Source: Castor canadensis (lineage: Eukaryota > Chordata > Mammalia > Rodentia > Castoridae). Taken from it: a DNA stretch of 64,000 nucleotides. Where the stretch lies: assembly GCF_047511655.1 (NCBI RefSeq), contig NC_133398.1, positions 38,693,638 through 38,757,637 of the forward strand, in the 5' to 3' direction. Position numbers and translations under genes: made by a program. A model generated the notes under the pieces. It worked only from the letters and a program-made list of their open reading frames with translations. It ran no database searches and had not been told where the DNA came from. Positions 1-12,440 of the stretch are shown here, one piece after another (the stretch's first letter is position 1; each line of letters opens with the position of its first letter).

Positions 1-342
1 TAACATGTATGGAAATCTTTCCTTGCCTCCTAGTTTCTGGTGTTTTGCCAGCAATCTTTGACGTCCCTGGCTTATAGATGCAGCACTAATCCTCTGTCAT
101 CACAAGGAATTTTCCTTGTGTGTCTTCACACCATAATCCCTTTTGTGTGTCAGTCCAAATTTCCTTTCCTGTAAGAACACCAGTTGTATTGGATAAGGGC
201 CCATCCTGGTGGCCTCATTTAACTTGACTACCTCTGTAAAGACCCTATTTCCAAATAAAGTCATATCTTGAGATACTGAGAGGATGTCAATGTATCTCTT
301 TCTTGGGGGCGGGGGGAGACACAATTCAATTTACAACAGCCA
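1..342 (-). repeat. MaLR-type (MLT1/MST-like) LTR relic, cut by the window edge
   Basis: Read on the minus strand it starts with the TGTTGTAAATTGAATTGTGT-type end of old MaLR LTRs and continues through the typical region with a TTTGGAAATAGGG stretch. It is a degraded solitary LTR without coding capacity. The family was recognised by eye. Confidence 0.6.
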
Positions 343-800
343 AAGGATTGGATGGAAGAGTCAGTCAGTTTTAGAAGCTGATAGGATTTCTTTGTGAGCA
401 TGAGAATTGATAGCTGGGTAGCTTGGAGGAAAAAGTCAGTGAAGATCAAGTCCAGGAATTGAGAGACAGGAGAGGAGCATCCAGGCGAATGGAATCATCT
501 AAGATAGAAAGTAATGTCCATTCTCATACCTGCTTTAGAGGTGGCATGTATAGCCTCATATTTGTTACTCTTGAAATGGGGACATCAGAACACAGTATTT
601 TGGGAAAGTATTATGTACTTCCCAAATCCAAGCAGGCATCAAGTCCTGCCATTTTGTCTCAGGTCTCTCCATTCCCACAGCCTGTGTTGGTTTGTGCCCT
701 TCCTCATCTTGCAATAGTCTTCTTAACTGGTCTCCCTTCTTTACTCTCCTTTGAGCTCTCCTCCAAACCAAGCCACTGACTATTCCTTTTCTGTTTGTTC

Positions 801-878
801 TGTGGTGCTGTGTTTGAACTCAGGGCTTTGCACTTGCTACTCAAGTGCTCTACCACTCGAGTCACACCCCCAGGTCCT
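801..878 (-). repeat. ID-type tRNA-derived SINE
   Basis: Antisense copy: the minus strand reads gtgtgactcgagtggtagag, then gagttcaaac, the degenerate A and B boxes of a tRNA-derived SINE. It lacks a clear poly-A tail. Confidence 0.75.
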
Positions 879-1330
879 GTTCCTTTGTTTAGAATATATA
901 TGGTATATATTCCATACACTTGCATAATTTTCCCCCTTTTCTTTTCAGTCTTTGATCAAATGCCACCTACTCAAACTATTCCATTTAAATTTGCAGGCTA
1001 GCATTTTTAAAAGTCTCTTACCCTGACTTTTTTTCATGTATTTTTTTTACCTTTTAAATATAATGTACTTCTTTAAAATAAATTTTATTTATTGTCTCCA
1101 CCTGATGAGAATATAAGTGCCAAAAGGACAGGAGTCTGTTTAATTCACTCCTGTAACCTAAGAATCTTGAACAGCATTTGGCTGTTCACTAAGTATTTAA
1201 TTAGTGAAAGACTTTTCATTGAACCTTCAAGTATGTGGTCACACCCATATCTGACCCTGTCATTTCTCTGCCTTCTTTAGCCTCCCACTCACAGGATAAG
1301 AGGACAAGATCCAAATTTATTCACTGAACA

Positions 1331-1556
1331 GTTTTGTTTTGTTTTTTTTTTTTTGGTGTGACTGGGATTTGAACTTAGGGCTTTGTGCTTGCAAAGCAGG
1401 TGCTCTACACTTGAACCACACCTTCAGTCTATTTTGCTTTTGCTATTTTGGAGATGGGGTCTTGTGAACTATTTGCCCTGACTGGCCTCAAACCTCAATC
1501 CTCCCAAATTCGGCCAAGTAGCTAGAATTACAGGCTTGAATTGCCAGCACCCAGCT
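1331..1556 (-). repeat. Dimeric SINE: 7SL/B1-like monomer plus ID-like monomer
   Basis: A T-run (poly-A on the minus strand) is followed by an antisense tRNA-like monomer, then a B1/Alu-like monomer (tgtaattctagctacttgg on the minus strand). Short similar flanks ctgaacag and ttgaacag may be the target-site duplication. Confidence 0.8.
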
Positions 1557-2379
1557 ATTGAACAGCTGTAAAGGACCCCCTTGCTTGGCTGCTACCCATG
1601 ACTCAAGTCCATCTTTGGTCTGTTATTCTTAGATCTTGGGCTCTGACCACACCTCTGTCTCACCCCTCCAAAATGCTATAAGATTTTCTTTCTCTGAGTT
1701 TGCCTTTGCCATTCTGTCTTGCAATTTTTCAAGAGTGTTCAAAAGACACCGGTGTCAATCTCTGAGAACTCCTTCACGGTCTAGTGCCCCACTCCCTACT
1801 ACTTAGTCGACTGGGTCATCAGCCTGGAGCTCTGGAATTGGGTTTGATTTTGTTGGATGTCTCCCTTTTGTCCTTGCACTGGATAGGTGATGTTCTGACT
1901 GCACTTCTGTCTCTGGCCACAAGATGGCAGCATCTACAAAGGGATAGCCTGTTTTTCCCCTTTGCACGGACTGCAGATTCCTAGAAGCCCTAGACACAAA
2001 GATGAAACAGTTTAGGCTTGAAATTTGACCCTCAGTAAGCTCAGTGATCTCTCAGCTATTCAACAAAGAGCTAATGATTATCCATGATATGATAAAAGCT
2101 AGTCACTGACCCACAACCTCCAACCCCCATATAGGATATAGCTCTTAAATAGATCATGTTACTATTTCACCCTTAGACAGGAGTGTGACTGAAGTGTGAT
2201 AGGTACATAAATTCAGGAAGCTCATTACTGCAGGCATTATAGCCCCAGTCCAGTCTTAGGAATAGGCAGATCTTCAGAGAAGAGGAAGTAATGCCTGTAT
2301 AGAAACATAAAGATGATCCCTGGCACGTGGAGTTCAAGTAAGAGAAGTATGAGAAATAAGGCTCAAAGATGAGTGGGGG

Positions 2380-2600
2380 TTGGACCAGCCAAGGTGCTCG
2401 GAATTTATCTTGAGGATGATGGAGAATCACTAAAGGCTCTGAGAAGGGAATGAGGTGGAATATCAGATTGTGTTTTAAATGAGAACTCTGGTTGCTACAG
2501 CATGCAGAGTGAATTGGGAACACAGAGCAGAAACAGCAGTGAGAAGGCTGCTGTAAGAATCCAGGGAGAGATGGTGAGGCCAAAATTATGACCAGAGCAG
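2380..2600 (+). repeat. Old interspersed repeat, unnamed family (copy 1 of 5)
   Basis: It resembles a mammalian repeat with wording such as aatcactaaaggctctgag and tctggttgctacagcatgca. Related fragments occur at 12.24-12.44, 39.95-41.12, 61.13-61.56 and 62.57-62.64 kb. I recognise the family by texture but cannot name it with certainty. Confidence 0.4.
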
Positions 2601-2945
2601 GTTCTGGACAAGCTCCTCCCAGGCCACAAGGACATTCAATGCTTGGCACTCCAAAAGAGCTTTTGGCTCTAGCACTTTCTGCCTATGAGCCACTGTAACC
2701 CCTCTGTTCCTGGGGCTCCTTTTAACACTGTGTAGCTCTTCTGATTATTCTCACTAGAAATAGAGTCTCTGTCAGTTCCTCTCTGATAGTAGATCTGTCA
2801 GCTTTCAGCTCATCCTATATCACAGCCTCTCTCAATGTGACCCTTTCATGTGTCCTCAGAAGTGTGACTGAAGGGCCTCCTCCACCAGGGAGCCAGGATG
2901 AGTATTATCCACTCCCTGCCATCCCCCCTGCCCCACACCTCCCAC

Positions 2946-2948
<3 letters not shown>

Positions 2949-2980
<32 letters not shown>
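2949..2980 (+). repeat. (TG)n microsatellite
   Basis: About fifteen uninterrupted TG units. Confidence 0.95.
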
Positions 2981-2981
<1 letters not shown>

Positions 2982-3500
2982 CATTGGCAGGAATGATGTC
3001 CAGGGAAGGGTATCTCCTGCAGGCAGAGGGGCATAACCTAAGGGAAGGGCCTGGAAGTAAGAGAGTACAGGGGTATTTGGGGAGCAGGGGGGAATGCTGT
3101 TAGCAGAGTCTTGCAGGGTCAGGTCAGGGCCTGCAAAGCCAGGCCTAGTACCATGATCAAATACTGCAAGCAGGGGGCACCAGAACCAGGTTTTCAGCAG
3201 GGCTTGGGGAAGTCACCTTCATTCACAATCTCATGAATATGCACAATAACCTGTTGAATTATGCAGGCAGAAAGGATGTAAATGTGTATGCAGATTTGGT
3301 GCAGCTCTCCTTGTTGTTATAGAAACCAGGGAATGGGGGGGCACACCCTGGGGAGACCAGGCTGGAGAGACAGACCAGGAGACTCACCCCTTTCCCCTGT
3401 TTTCCCCAGTCTCAATGTTTTGATCTTTCTTTGCCTCACTCTGTCTTTGCCTTCCTGCTTGGTTATCTCACCATCTCTATCCCTTTTTTGATCTTGTACC

Positions 3501-3585
3501 TTCTCTCTCTCTCTCCCTCACCCTCTCCCTCTCTCTCCTTCACCCTCTCCCTCTCTCTCCCTCACCCTCTCCCTCTCTGTCCTCC
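3501..3585 (+). repeat. CT-rich minisatellite
   Basis: About three imperfect copies of a CCCTCACCCTCTCCCTCTCT-like unit follow a (CT)n run. The wider tract 3430-3890 is strongly pyrimidine-rich. Confidence 0.8.
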
Positions 3586-5384
3586 TCCTCTTTCTTCTTC
3601 CTGTTTCTTCTTTTTCTCCCAGTCTCTGAGTTTCTCTGCGCCTGTTTAACTCCATACCACTGTGACTGTCTCTGATTTCCTGCCTCTCCCTATTTCTTTC
3701 TCTGTGTCTTTAATTCCATGTCCTTCCCTCCTTCTACATCTCCCTGTCTCTCTGTCTCTGGCTCACATCTCTTTCCATGTCACTGTTTTTCTGTCTGACT
3801 GTGTCTCTGAGAGTTTCTATTTCTTGGTCTCTCTCCCAGGCTCTCTCTTCTCTTTTGCTCTAATTCTGTCTTTCTGAACCTTTTGTCCCAAATCTTCTCT
3901 ATCTGATGGGAAGGACAGGAAGCTGCACATCTGTCTTCGCCTGATGGGATGCTCCAGCCCTGACCCAGCTGCCCACATGTTCAAGGGTTCCTAGGCACTT
4001 TCCTCACATAAAATCCTGTTTTGGATCTGGCCCCTGTCACATTGTTGGCAGAGGATCCCCATGACAAGCCCAGGCTGGCTGCCAGGACACCAGAGCTCCT
4101 ATCCCAGGCCCTGCCTGCTGTGTGACCCTGCCCAGTATTTCTCTCTCTCTGGGTTTGTACTCCTAGCTCACTCTCCTTGAAGCTGGTGGGCACCTGAGGC
4201 AATGATGTGGGAATAGGGAAAGGAGAGGGGAGTCTTAGTTGCTCACCTATCTGGCCCTCTGCCCAAGAGCTGACGTGAGGGGTCTGGCTGGAGCCCAAGT
4301 GTGGGGGTGTCTGGGACTAGTTGAGACTAATCCTGACCCCCCAGAGAAACTCCTTGCTGAACCACACAGTTGAGCATCAGCACTTCTTTGGTCTGTGCTC
4401 CTACCTGCCACAGTCTCAGCCATCCAATTCCTTGTTTAGCTCTGTTTGCCTCTGTATCTGTTGGTTTATATTTGGTGAGCACCTATTCTACATCATGCAC
4501 TCTGCCTTCACAGGTCCATTATGACCTGTGAAATGAAATGAAGTCTGAATTTCTCAGCCCCCATCTCCTCCACACACTTACATACAAAGAAGGAGCTCTT
4601 TGGCTAGGTGAAGAACTCCATGGTTTTCTATCCCTGGGATCTCCAGTTTGGGAGTACAAACTTAGGCAGCTACCAAAGTTATGGATCAAATTTGAGAGGG
4701 ACAGAGACAAGATAAACTAGATTTATGTAGGCAACATTCTTTCATACTAGGTTTGGGATGGGGTAGGGGAGGTTCCAGAGATTTTTGAGGGAAGATAAGC
4801 TATCCTATATAGAGGTAGAGGGCTTCCCCTTTTGGTCCTGAGTTTGGGCAGATTGCCTTACCTTCAGACAGGCACTAGTCATGGGGGATCTGGCCTGGGC
4901 CCAGGTGTGGGGGTGGTTGAAGCAGTCAGGACAAGTCTTCTTCTAAGAGGCTGTGGGGCCAAGCCCCCAGCTCTCCCACCTAGCCAGGAAGGTCCCCAGA
5001 CATAAGTACTCTTCCCACTAACTGTGATTCACCCATGTTCAGGCTCAGGCGTGATCCTGCTGCCAGGAATCCCATGTTTGAATGAAAAACATTGGATACC
5101 CCTACCCCAACCCACCCCAAATGTGTCAAGGAGTTGGAGCAAAGTCAAGCAGACCCTGTCTGGAAGTCGGTGGGCGGTGGGGTGGGGTGGGTTGCAGTTC
5201 TCCAGAGTCAGACACAGGGAGAGCAAAAGATCAAGAGTAAGATGGAGAGAGACAATAAAAAAAAATGAGGGCTAGGAAATGATGTAGATAAAGAGGAGAG
5301 AAAGACTTAACAGAGAAGGAGACAGAGACATGAATTGGGAACAAGACAAAGCCAGCATTTGAAGATGCTATAATACCTACCAAG

Positions 5385-5580
5385 TCTAGTGCTAAGCACT
5401 TGACTGGATTATCTTGTTTAACTTAATCTTTACAACATAGGTACTATTATGATCCCATTTTACTGCTGAGGTAACTGAGGCCCATTTTACTGCTGAGGTA
5501 ACTGAGACATTAAGTCACTTGCCTGAGGCCCCAAAGCCAGTAAGTGGTGGAGTAGGTATTCCAACCCCTCAGTCTGACTG
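5385..5580 (+). repeat. MIR element with internal tandem duplication
   Basis: It has the MIR core and tail pattern (cattttactgctgaggtaac, cttgcctgaggcc, ccagtaagtggtggag). A 27-base unit is present twice in tandem at 5454-5480 and 5481-5507. Confidence 0.8.
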
Positions 5581-6016
5581 AGGAGCCAGGGAGAGAGACA
5601 AGACATAGAGACAGAGGTGGGGACAGATTCCCACATCAGCCCTCTTGAGAAATCTAGAAATCCTGGAATCTTCAGGCAGCTGTGCAGGGGGAGGGCCTTC
5701 CCATCAGGCTGACAAAAGTACAGCTTCCGGTCTTTCTGTTAGAGACAGAGGGAGGAAGGGAGAGAGAGATTAGAGCAAAGTGAGAGATGGGAGGGTACCC
5801 CAAGCCACAGAACTCCTTATCTGACCCTCCTCCTGCCACCCTGGTATGTACGTTGTCCCTCCACTGCTTCAGATTGGCCAGCCAATACCTGAATCCACGT
5901 TTTGAGATTTATTTTTTTATTCTTTATGCATTTATTTAGCAACTGCTAGTTGAGGGGCACTTTGCCTCACATCTACCTCCCACTTTTCTGAGAAATCTTT
6001 TCCACTGTCTAACTTC

Positions 6017-6112
6017 CCAGGCTAGAGGAGTGGCTCAAGGATAGAGTGCCTGCCTGGCAAATGTGAGGCCCTGAGTTCAAACCCCAGTACCACCAAGAAA
6101 AGAAGAGGTAAT
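6017..6112 (+). repeat. ID-type SINE with target-site duplication
   Basis: It has the tRNA-like head (gagtggctcaaggatagag), B box (gagttcaaaccccag) and an A-rich tail. It is flanked by identical 11-base copies of tgtctaacttc at 6006-6016 and 6113-6123. Confidence 0.9.
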
Positions 6113-7184
6113 TGTCTAACTTCTACTCCTTAGGATAGGTTCAAACTGCAGAAAAGGATTAAGATTAGAATTTGGGGCACTTGACAATGAGGAGGTTGAT
6201 CTAGTATTCAGATTGTCTGAGCACAAAGAAGAGGTCCCCAAGGGCTGACTTTGGGTGCCTTCTGGATGGAGGCCCCATCTAGTTGGTTTGGGGAGGAGGG
6301 TCAGTGGTGCAGCTGGTGGAGGCCTGGGAAAGCCAAGCTGTCAACAGCAGGGAGGATAGGGGTGAGAAGAAAACCAGGAGCTATCCTGGGGGAGCCAGGG
6401 AGTTGGCGTTATGGTTTCTAATGTTTTAGCCCTGGTTTCAATTACGCTGAGGGTCCCCAGGGTTCCCCAACCACTGCTCCTGAGCTTGAGGAAGGCTCAG
6501 GAGCCTCCTGGGAAGACCAGAAACCAGGGGTTCAGGGATGGAAGTCTAGAAGCCTGGGGGGAGCCTTTTTATTCTCTTCTGCCCCTGGCTGAGAGAGGCC
6601 CTCCAGACCAAACAGGGCTCCCAGGAACAGCAGGGAGGCTGGAGAAGGAGAGCTCTATACTCTGCTCATAAACCTCCGTGGAGGGGATCTACAGCAGCCA
6701 GCTAGCTGCATGGCCCCAGTTTGGTCCCACTGGCTCCATCCCATTCTTGCCTGCTAAAGCCCAGGGCTTTCTTGGTCTCACCATGCTCCTTTTTAGTAGT
6801 ATGACAACCCTTATTCAAGGCTCTTTTTCTGCCTCAGGGGCTACCACACCTTCCCTGTCTTCAGGGTAGTCTCTCCTCTTCTTGCTCCATCTTTTAATCA
6901 AGGTTCCCAGGGTTCCCACCTCAATCCTCCCTTCCCCTCCCACTTTTGTCATGTTCCCTCCCTGCTCCCTGATGTCTATCTCATCATCCCCCCTCCTCCA
7001 GTACTGTCATAATGCCCAGGTCAGACTAGGACTTTGATGAATGCCCAAGCTTCCACATGTCCTAGGCATAGGACACTGGGAACTGTTGAACAGGGATGGC
7101 ATATATCCAGACAGCTAGCTCTTGCTCAGTTGTTTGAGGACTTCTCTTCTTCCCCTTTCTTGCCCCTGACTAGCCATCATTCCA

Positions 7185-7345
7185 CAGACCCCAAAGCTGT
7201 ACATGTCAAGGCCCTCTTCTCCCAACTCTGTGAATGGCACCACCATCTTCCAGTTCTCATGCCAAAAACCTGGGAGTCTTCTGTGCTTTTGTACACAATG
7301 TTCCCCCTGGGCCTGGCACACAGTAGGCGCTAATAAATGTCTGTT
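7185..7345 (+). repeat. L2 LINE 3' fragment
   Basis: It carries the L2 hallmarks gaatggcaccaccatc, aacctgggagtcttc and, at its end, gcctggcacacagtaggcgc followed by taataaatg. Confidence 0.75.
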
Positions 7346-8600
7346 GGGCTGAATTTAATTCAATTTTCTCTCTTGGACTCCCTTCTGCCTCTGTCTGATT
7401 CTCTGGGGCTTGGTGTCTCTAGCATTCACTCTCCAAATTTCTGAATTTTCTGTCTTCCCAGTCACCACAGTTGAGTTTCTTGGACCTTTTTTTTTTTTTT
7501 TTTCCTCTCCCCAACCCCAGGAAATCACAAGCTAGCCAGGAATAGAGGCATGGGAGGTGAAGAGAGACAACCAATCTTGGTACATAACCTTCAGTCCTTG
7601 GAAATCCCAGCCCTGTTATCAGCAGCTGAGATCAAAGTCAGACTGCAAGGGGACACTAGAAGGGGGACAGTCCTTTGAGGACAGATGCATCCACTGTGAA
7701 GAATAAGGAGGGGATCAGAACTCTCTGGGATGGAAAGGCAGGGAGGGACTATGTGCTTCTCGGCAGAGAATTAGTTTCGTGCGATTTTTTGCAAGATGAA
7801 AATTTGCATCTGTGATTTTGTAAGTCTGTGTCCCTGCTCTTGCCTTCAAAAACAGAGTCCAGAGTTACCCTGTCCTCCCTGTCCTTTTCCTCCTGGATCC
7901 CATGCTCCTACCTGCTTCTCTTCCAAACTTAACACTGACCCCAGGATCACCCAGGGGGAGGGTCCTCTGGGAAGCAGACACAGGAAGAGGTGTCTAGGAG
8001 ACCTCCTCTCTGTGTATACTTGACAGGGGTTTCCCCAGGGTTCATGGGAGCAGATGGAGATTAGTCTGAGTGACCCCTCTCCCTCAAGGACCAGTCCTCT
8101 CTTTTGAGCTCCATAGCCTTGTGCCAGGTCAGGTTGGAAATCTGACCTACCCAGTAGCCTCAATGATCTCACTAAAACTCAAGTGTGCTGTGTTCCTTAC
8201 TTACTTTCTGCCCTTCCAGACTTCCATGACCTTGGCAACAAAGGCATTTTAGTTACGATGTGATCTCTGAGCCACTTGTGCTGCCTCAGCCTAGAAGGTA
8301 GGCCTCTGCTAAATTCTTCATTCGCTACTAAATCCCATTTCCTGTCCCTAAAGACTAAAACACATTCATATAGGCTCCCTTCCCTGTGCCCTGGAGCTCA
8401 GGTTTACTTCTCACAGGTCAAGGTCATCCTACTTGCTTGCTTTATTTATTAATTCCACATTTATTTAAATCTATTTCAAATGTTAGGAGCACCTGTTCTA
8501 TGCCAGAACTAGCACCTAGAGATGAAGGCCACAGAACTGCCCTCATGGAGCTCACAGGTACCACGCAGCTAACTAGGTAATAGATACTATTTTTTCATTT

Positions 8601-8650
8601 TTGCGGTAGTGGGGATTGAACTCAGGGCCCCATTTGCCCTCTACTGTACT
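8601..8650 (-). repeat. Truncated ID-type SINE
   Basis: Antisense B-box half only (ggggattgaactcagggccc). The head is missing. Confidence 0.6.
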
Positions 8651-8874
8651 AATCATTATTATGTAAAAAAAAAAAAATGTATGGCACCAGGAGAGATGAC
8701 AAAGGGACTTACTGTAGCTGTCTCTTAGGAGACATTTAAGCTGTCACCTTTTGGTGAGGAGACTAGAGAGATAGACATAGGACTTCTGCATGAACAAACT
8801 GTATAATTTTTTAAGTGTCCATCTTCCCATATTCCCTGACTAGAATGTGAGCTCCATAAGGGGATCTCTCTCTC

Positions 8875-8978
8875 TTTTTTTTTTTTTTTTTTTTTTGGTG
8901 AGACTGGGGTTCAAACTCAGGGCTTCACAATTGCAAACCAGGTACTCTACCCCTTGAGCCACACTTCCAGTCCAGTCC
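8875..8978 (-). repeat. ID-type SINE with long poly-T side
   Basis: A run of about 22 T, then gagactggggttcaaactca and ctctaccccttgagccacac: an antisense tRNA-derived SINE. Confidence 0.85.
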
Positions 8979-9026
8979 AGGACAGGGGATTTAAAAAAAA
9001 TTTTTTGAAGCAAAAAGTAGAAAGCA

Positions 9027-9090
9027 GGCTGGAGTTGTGGCTCAGGGGTAGAGTGCCTGTCCCCCCACCCAAAAAAAAACAAAACCCAAA
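9027..9090 (+). repeat. Truncated ID-type SINE
   Basis: The sense head ggctggagttgtggctcagg lies next to an A-rich tail. The middle, including the B box, is missing. Confidence 0.6.
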
Positions 9091-9129
9091 AAGGAGAAAG
9101 TAAAGCATACAAATCTTAAGGGTACTTGA

Positions 9130-9525
9130 ATTGCAGCTCAAATTTTAGTTTTGCCTATTCTGGAGCTTTATATAAATGGATCATTCAGTATGTCTTTTGT
9201 GTCTGTCTTTTCCCCCTTTGCTCAGCATTTTGTCAGTGAGAGGTACCCATGTTGTCTTGTGTACTTGGTTCTTTTCTATTGCCGTGACTGTATCACAGTC
9301 TACTTACCTATTTGGGTAGTTTCCAGTGTGGGGCTATTATGAAGAAAGCCACTATGACTGCACATATTTCAACATTTCTTTTGGGCATATATCTGGGAAT
9401 GGAACTGCTGAGTCCTAGGATATACTTGTTTAACTTAGTAGAACCTGACAAAGTGTTCCAAAGTGGTTGTTCCGACTTAATACACCATGAGCAATGTGTG
9501 GAATCTAGTTCTCTTCATCCTTGAG
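9130..9525 (+). repeat. Old L1 LINE 3' UTR-like fragment
   Basis: It matches the common L1M 3' region by eye: gggcatatatctgggaatgg, aactgctgagtcctagg, gtgttccaaagtggttgttc. No coding part remains. Confidence 0.6.
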
Positions 9526-11890
9526 AGGGCAGTGTCTGGCTCACTGCTATACTTCGATCTAAGTGTTCAATGTGTGTTTATTGACTGACTTATGAACAGA
9601 AGGAGCTATCTGCATTCCTGAGGCACTGCCCTGGGTCTGGCACTAACTTGCTCAGTGATTCTGGGCAGGTGACTCCCCTTTGAGAAGTTCCCTGTTGGTA
9701 GCATAAGAAGACCAACACTAAGGGCTTTGCCTTCCAGTGCCAGCTGGGTTCTATGAAAGCTAGATACCTTTTCATTCATTTACTCCATTTGTATTGCTTA
9801 AGGATGCCGCCTACTATGTGTCAGGATGGTGAGGGTGTGATCTGTGACCACAGTTAGGGCCAGAGGTCACTGCCTATCTTGTCCCCAACTCATCTTCCTA
9901 GAACCCACTCTTCCTCCCTTCTGTTCAGCCCTGACCCTAGGAGGAGGGGGTCTGGACTGAGCCTGTGGATGGAAAATGTGATTAATAATCAAAAAAAAAA
10001 ATAAAAAAAGCCCAAAACATCCAAGAGGAATAGACCAAGAGAACAACTTGGGGAGGGCTCCTTGCCCAGGGCAGGGGCCGTGTCCTGGGCCTTGGGACAG
10101 CTCAGGCGCCTCCCGCCGCCCTTTCTGGGCAGCTGCCACAGGAGTGGGTAATTTTAGCCAAAAGTAGAAAAAAAAAGCCACCCTAATTATTTATTTTAAA
10201 AGATGTTCCCCAGTGTAAATTATGCTTACCCTAGGGACTTTCCTCCACTCTGATACCCCCTTTTACTGGTCCCCCTGCTTGGTCAATTTGCGGGGTGGGG
10301 TGGGCTAGAGACTCTAGACTGAGGGCAGAGGGGGAATTTGAGCATGAAATGTTTTGTTCATTAACAGAGAACATAGAAGGAAATTCCCTTTCTGCTTGGG
10401 TCTGGGCAGCCCAAGCGGACACTCAAAATCTATTGTGAAAAATGTAGTCTAGGCTGAGGAGTGGAGTGAGGGTTATATTGGAGGAGGGTAAGAAGAGACC
10501 TCTCCTCTCAGACTGCTGACTTCCAGGGGTTTCCTGATCCCTGATCTTTAATCCTCTCTCCTTTCAGGGATTTGGTTCCCAATGCCTCAGGTTGCCTTTA
10601 ACATTCCTTCTTAGCAAAACTGGAGGAACTGTGATGAGACTGGAGTTAGAACTTCCCACTGAGGAGGAAGAAAATCAAAGAGAGGGAGGGGAGGCCTCGG
10701 ACCTATCTGAATAACTTAGAATTCTGATGGAATATTCTGAAATTGGTAGGCAGAAATCTGAGAGAAGTCTTGAGCTTCCAAAGCCCCTCTACCAAAGTAG
10801 AATTAAGGTCTCTAGTATGGAGGGAAGAGGAAATAGCTCCAGGGAATTGGGGGCAATTTCACGTTGAATAGTTAACTTCAGCCATTTGTGGCTTCAGCTC
10901 TCTCCCAGTCTCTACCTTTAGGGAATCTTTGCCCTTTTCTGGTGCCAGAGGTTGGAAGGGTCAGGGCACACAGAGGCAGAGGTCCAGGTGATAGGATTCC
11001 AGGAGGACATCTGCAGAATGTGGGTGTTGAGTGCGCCCCAGGTGCTGACCCACGACAGTGCGGGGAGCTATCTCAGGATGGGGGAGTTAGTCGTCTCTGG
11101 AGTGGGGGGAGACTGGGCTGGACCCCGAGTTGGTGGGGCTCTGGGCCCCCCTCCCTGGCTCGGCCCGGGGCTGTGTCAGGATCGGGTTTCTCGGCGCCTG
11201 GAGCCTCCGCGAGGCCGTGCTGTTCCCGGGCCCCAGCCAAGCCGCCCCGGGCGCTGGCACTGCACGAGGAAGCAGGAGAGGGGGGGTAAGGGGGAGCGAG
11301 GGGGGGCTAGGAGGGCGTTTACGTAACTGCCTCCTGAGCCCGCCCCGACCCGCCAAACCCCAGTGTGATTGAGAGCGTGTGTGACTGCATGTGTGCCTGT
11401 GTGACACACAGTGTACATGTGTATGTGTGATTGTGCGTGTGTGTAATTTAAACTCCTTTTCGACCTTCAGCTCCTAATCCAAGCTGGGGATCCGGATTCC
11501 CAGTGCACCGTAGTGAGACTGAATAAACACATTTTACTGTTTGAAACCGGGTGTATGACTTTACATGACCCTATGTTTGGCACTTGTAGGATAGACAGCC
11601 TGTGTGTGAGTGTAGCCAGGCCTGTGCTCCACAGTTAGAAATGGGTAATCATTTCCTGAAGGAGCACTGGAAAGGACACACCATAGGAATGGGATGTGGG
11701 CTTGGAGACAAATCAGTATGAATGGAGAAGGGTCCTTGCTGCCCAAAGGCTTGAGATGGCACAGTTGAATCTTAGAGTGGGAGGTGATACAAGTTTAGGG
11801 CATCGGCCAGGGTGGAGGGTGGAGTCATAAGTCCTGCCCTGGCCCACAAAGTCCTCTTTCCTGGTCAGTATACAACTAGGGGGAGAGGGA

Positions 11891-11990
11891 GGGCTGGGGA
11901 TGTAGCTCAGTGGTAAAGCCCTTGCCTGGCAATGCAAGAGGCCCTGGGTTCAATCCCCGGCAAGCAACTCCCCCCTAAAAAAACCCCCCA
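11891..11990 (+). repeat. ID-type SINE, well preserved alanine-tRNA-like head
   Basis: It contains tgtagctcagtggtaaagcc (A box) and ggttcaatccccgg (B box), close to tRNA-Ala, followed by an A-rich tail. Confidence 0.85.
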
Positions 11991-12239
11991 AAACAAGCCC
12001 CTCCAGGAACCCAAAGTCAAGGAGAACTTTGGGATCTCTGTTTCTTGCATGCACGAGCTCCAGCCTGGATGCCTGACTTCCTGCCTCATAGGAGAGGCAG
12101 ATGGTGAGGATGGGGGAGGCAGTGAATGTGCTGAGGTGGGTCTGGGAAGAAGGTGTTGATGAAGTGGGGTTTGGCTTAAGGATAAAAGCGCCATGATAGA
12201 GAAGGGGGCTGCCACAGAGATGGAGAGGTCCAGCGATAG

Positions 12240-12440
12240 GAGTGTGAGGGAAGCTGGAGAGAAGAATCCTTCAGGATCCTGAAGGGCTTTGAAGCCCTGT
12301 GTAAGAAGTCTAGCTCTACACCCTCGAGGCCGTGGGAAGACACGAGAGGGTTCAACACTGACTCTTAGGAAGCACAAGTGCTAGTGCATAGATAAGACAT
12401 TGGAGGTGGCAGAAGCAGAAGCCCACGAGTAGTCTGTAGT
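12240..12440 (+). repeat. Old interspersed repeat, unnamed family (copy 2 of 5)
   Basis: It contains gaagggctttgaagccctgt and gtctagctctacaccctcg, which resemble the first part of the repeat family at 2380-2600. Confidence 0.35.

Noticed and set aside
2173-2649. 158-codon minus-strand ORF
   Set aside because: It overlaps an old interspersed repeat and has no recognisable domain.
11891-11962. Possible alanine tRNA gene
   Set aside because: The A and B boxes are good, but the 3' end does not pair with the 5' end as an acceptor stem and an A-rich tail follows. It is an ID-type SINE.
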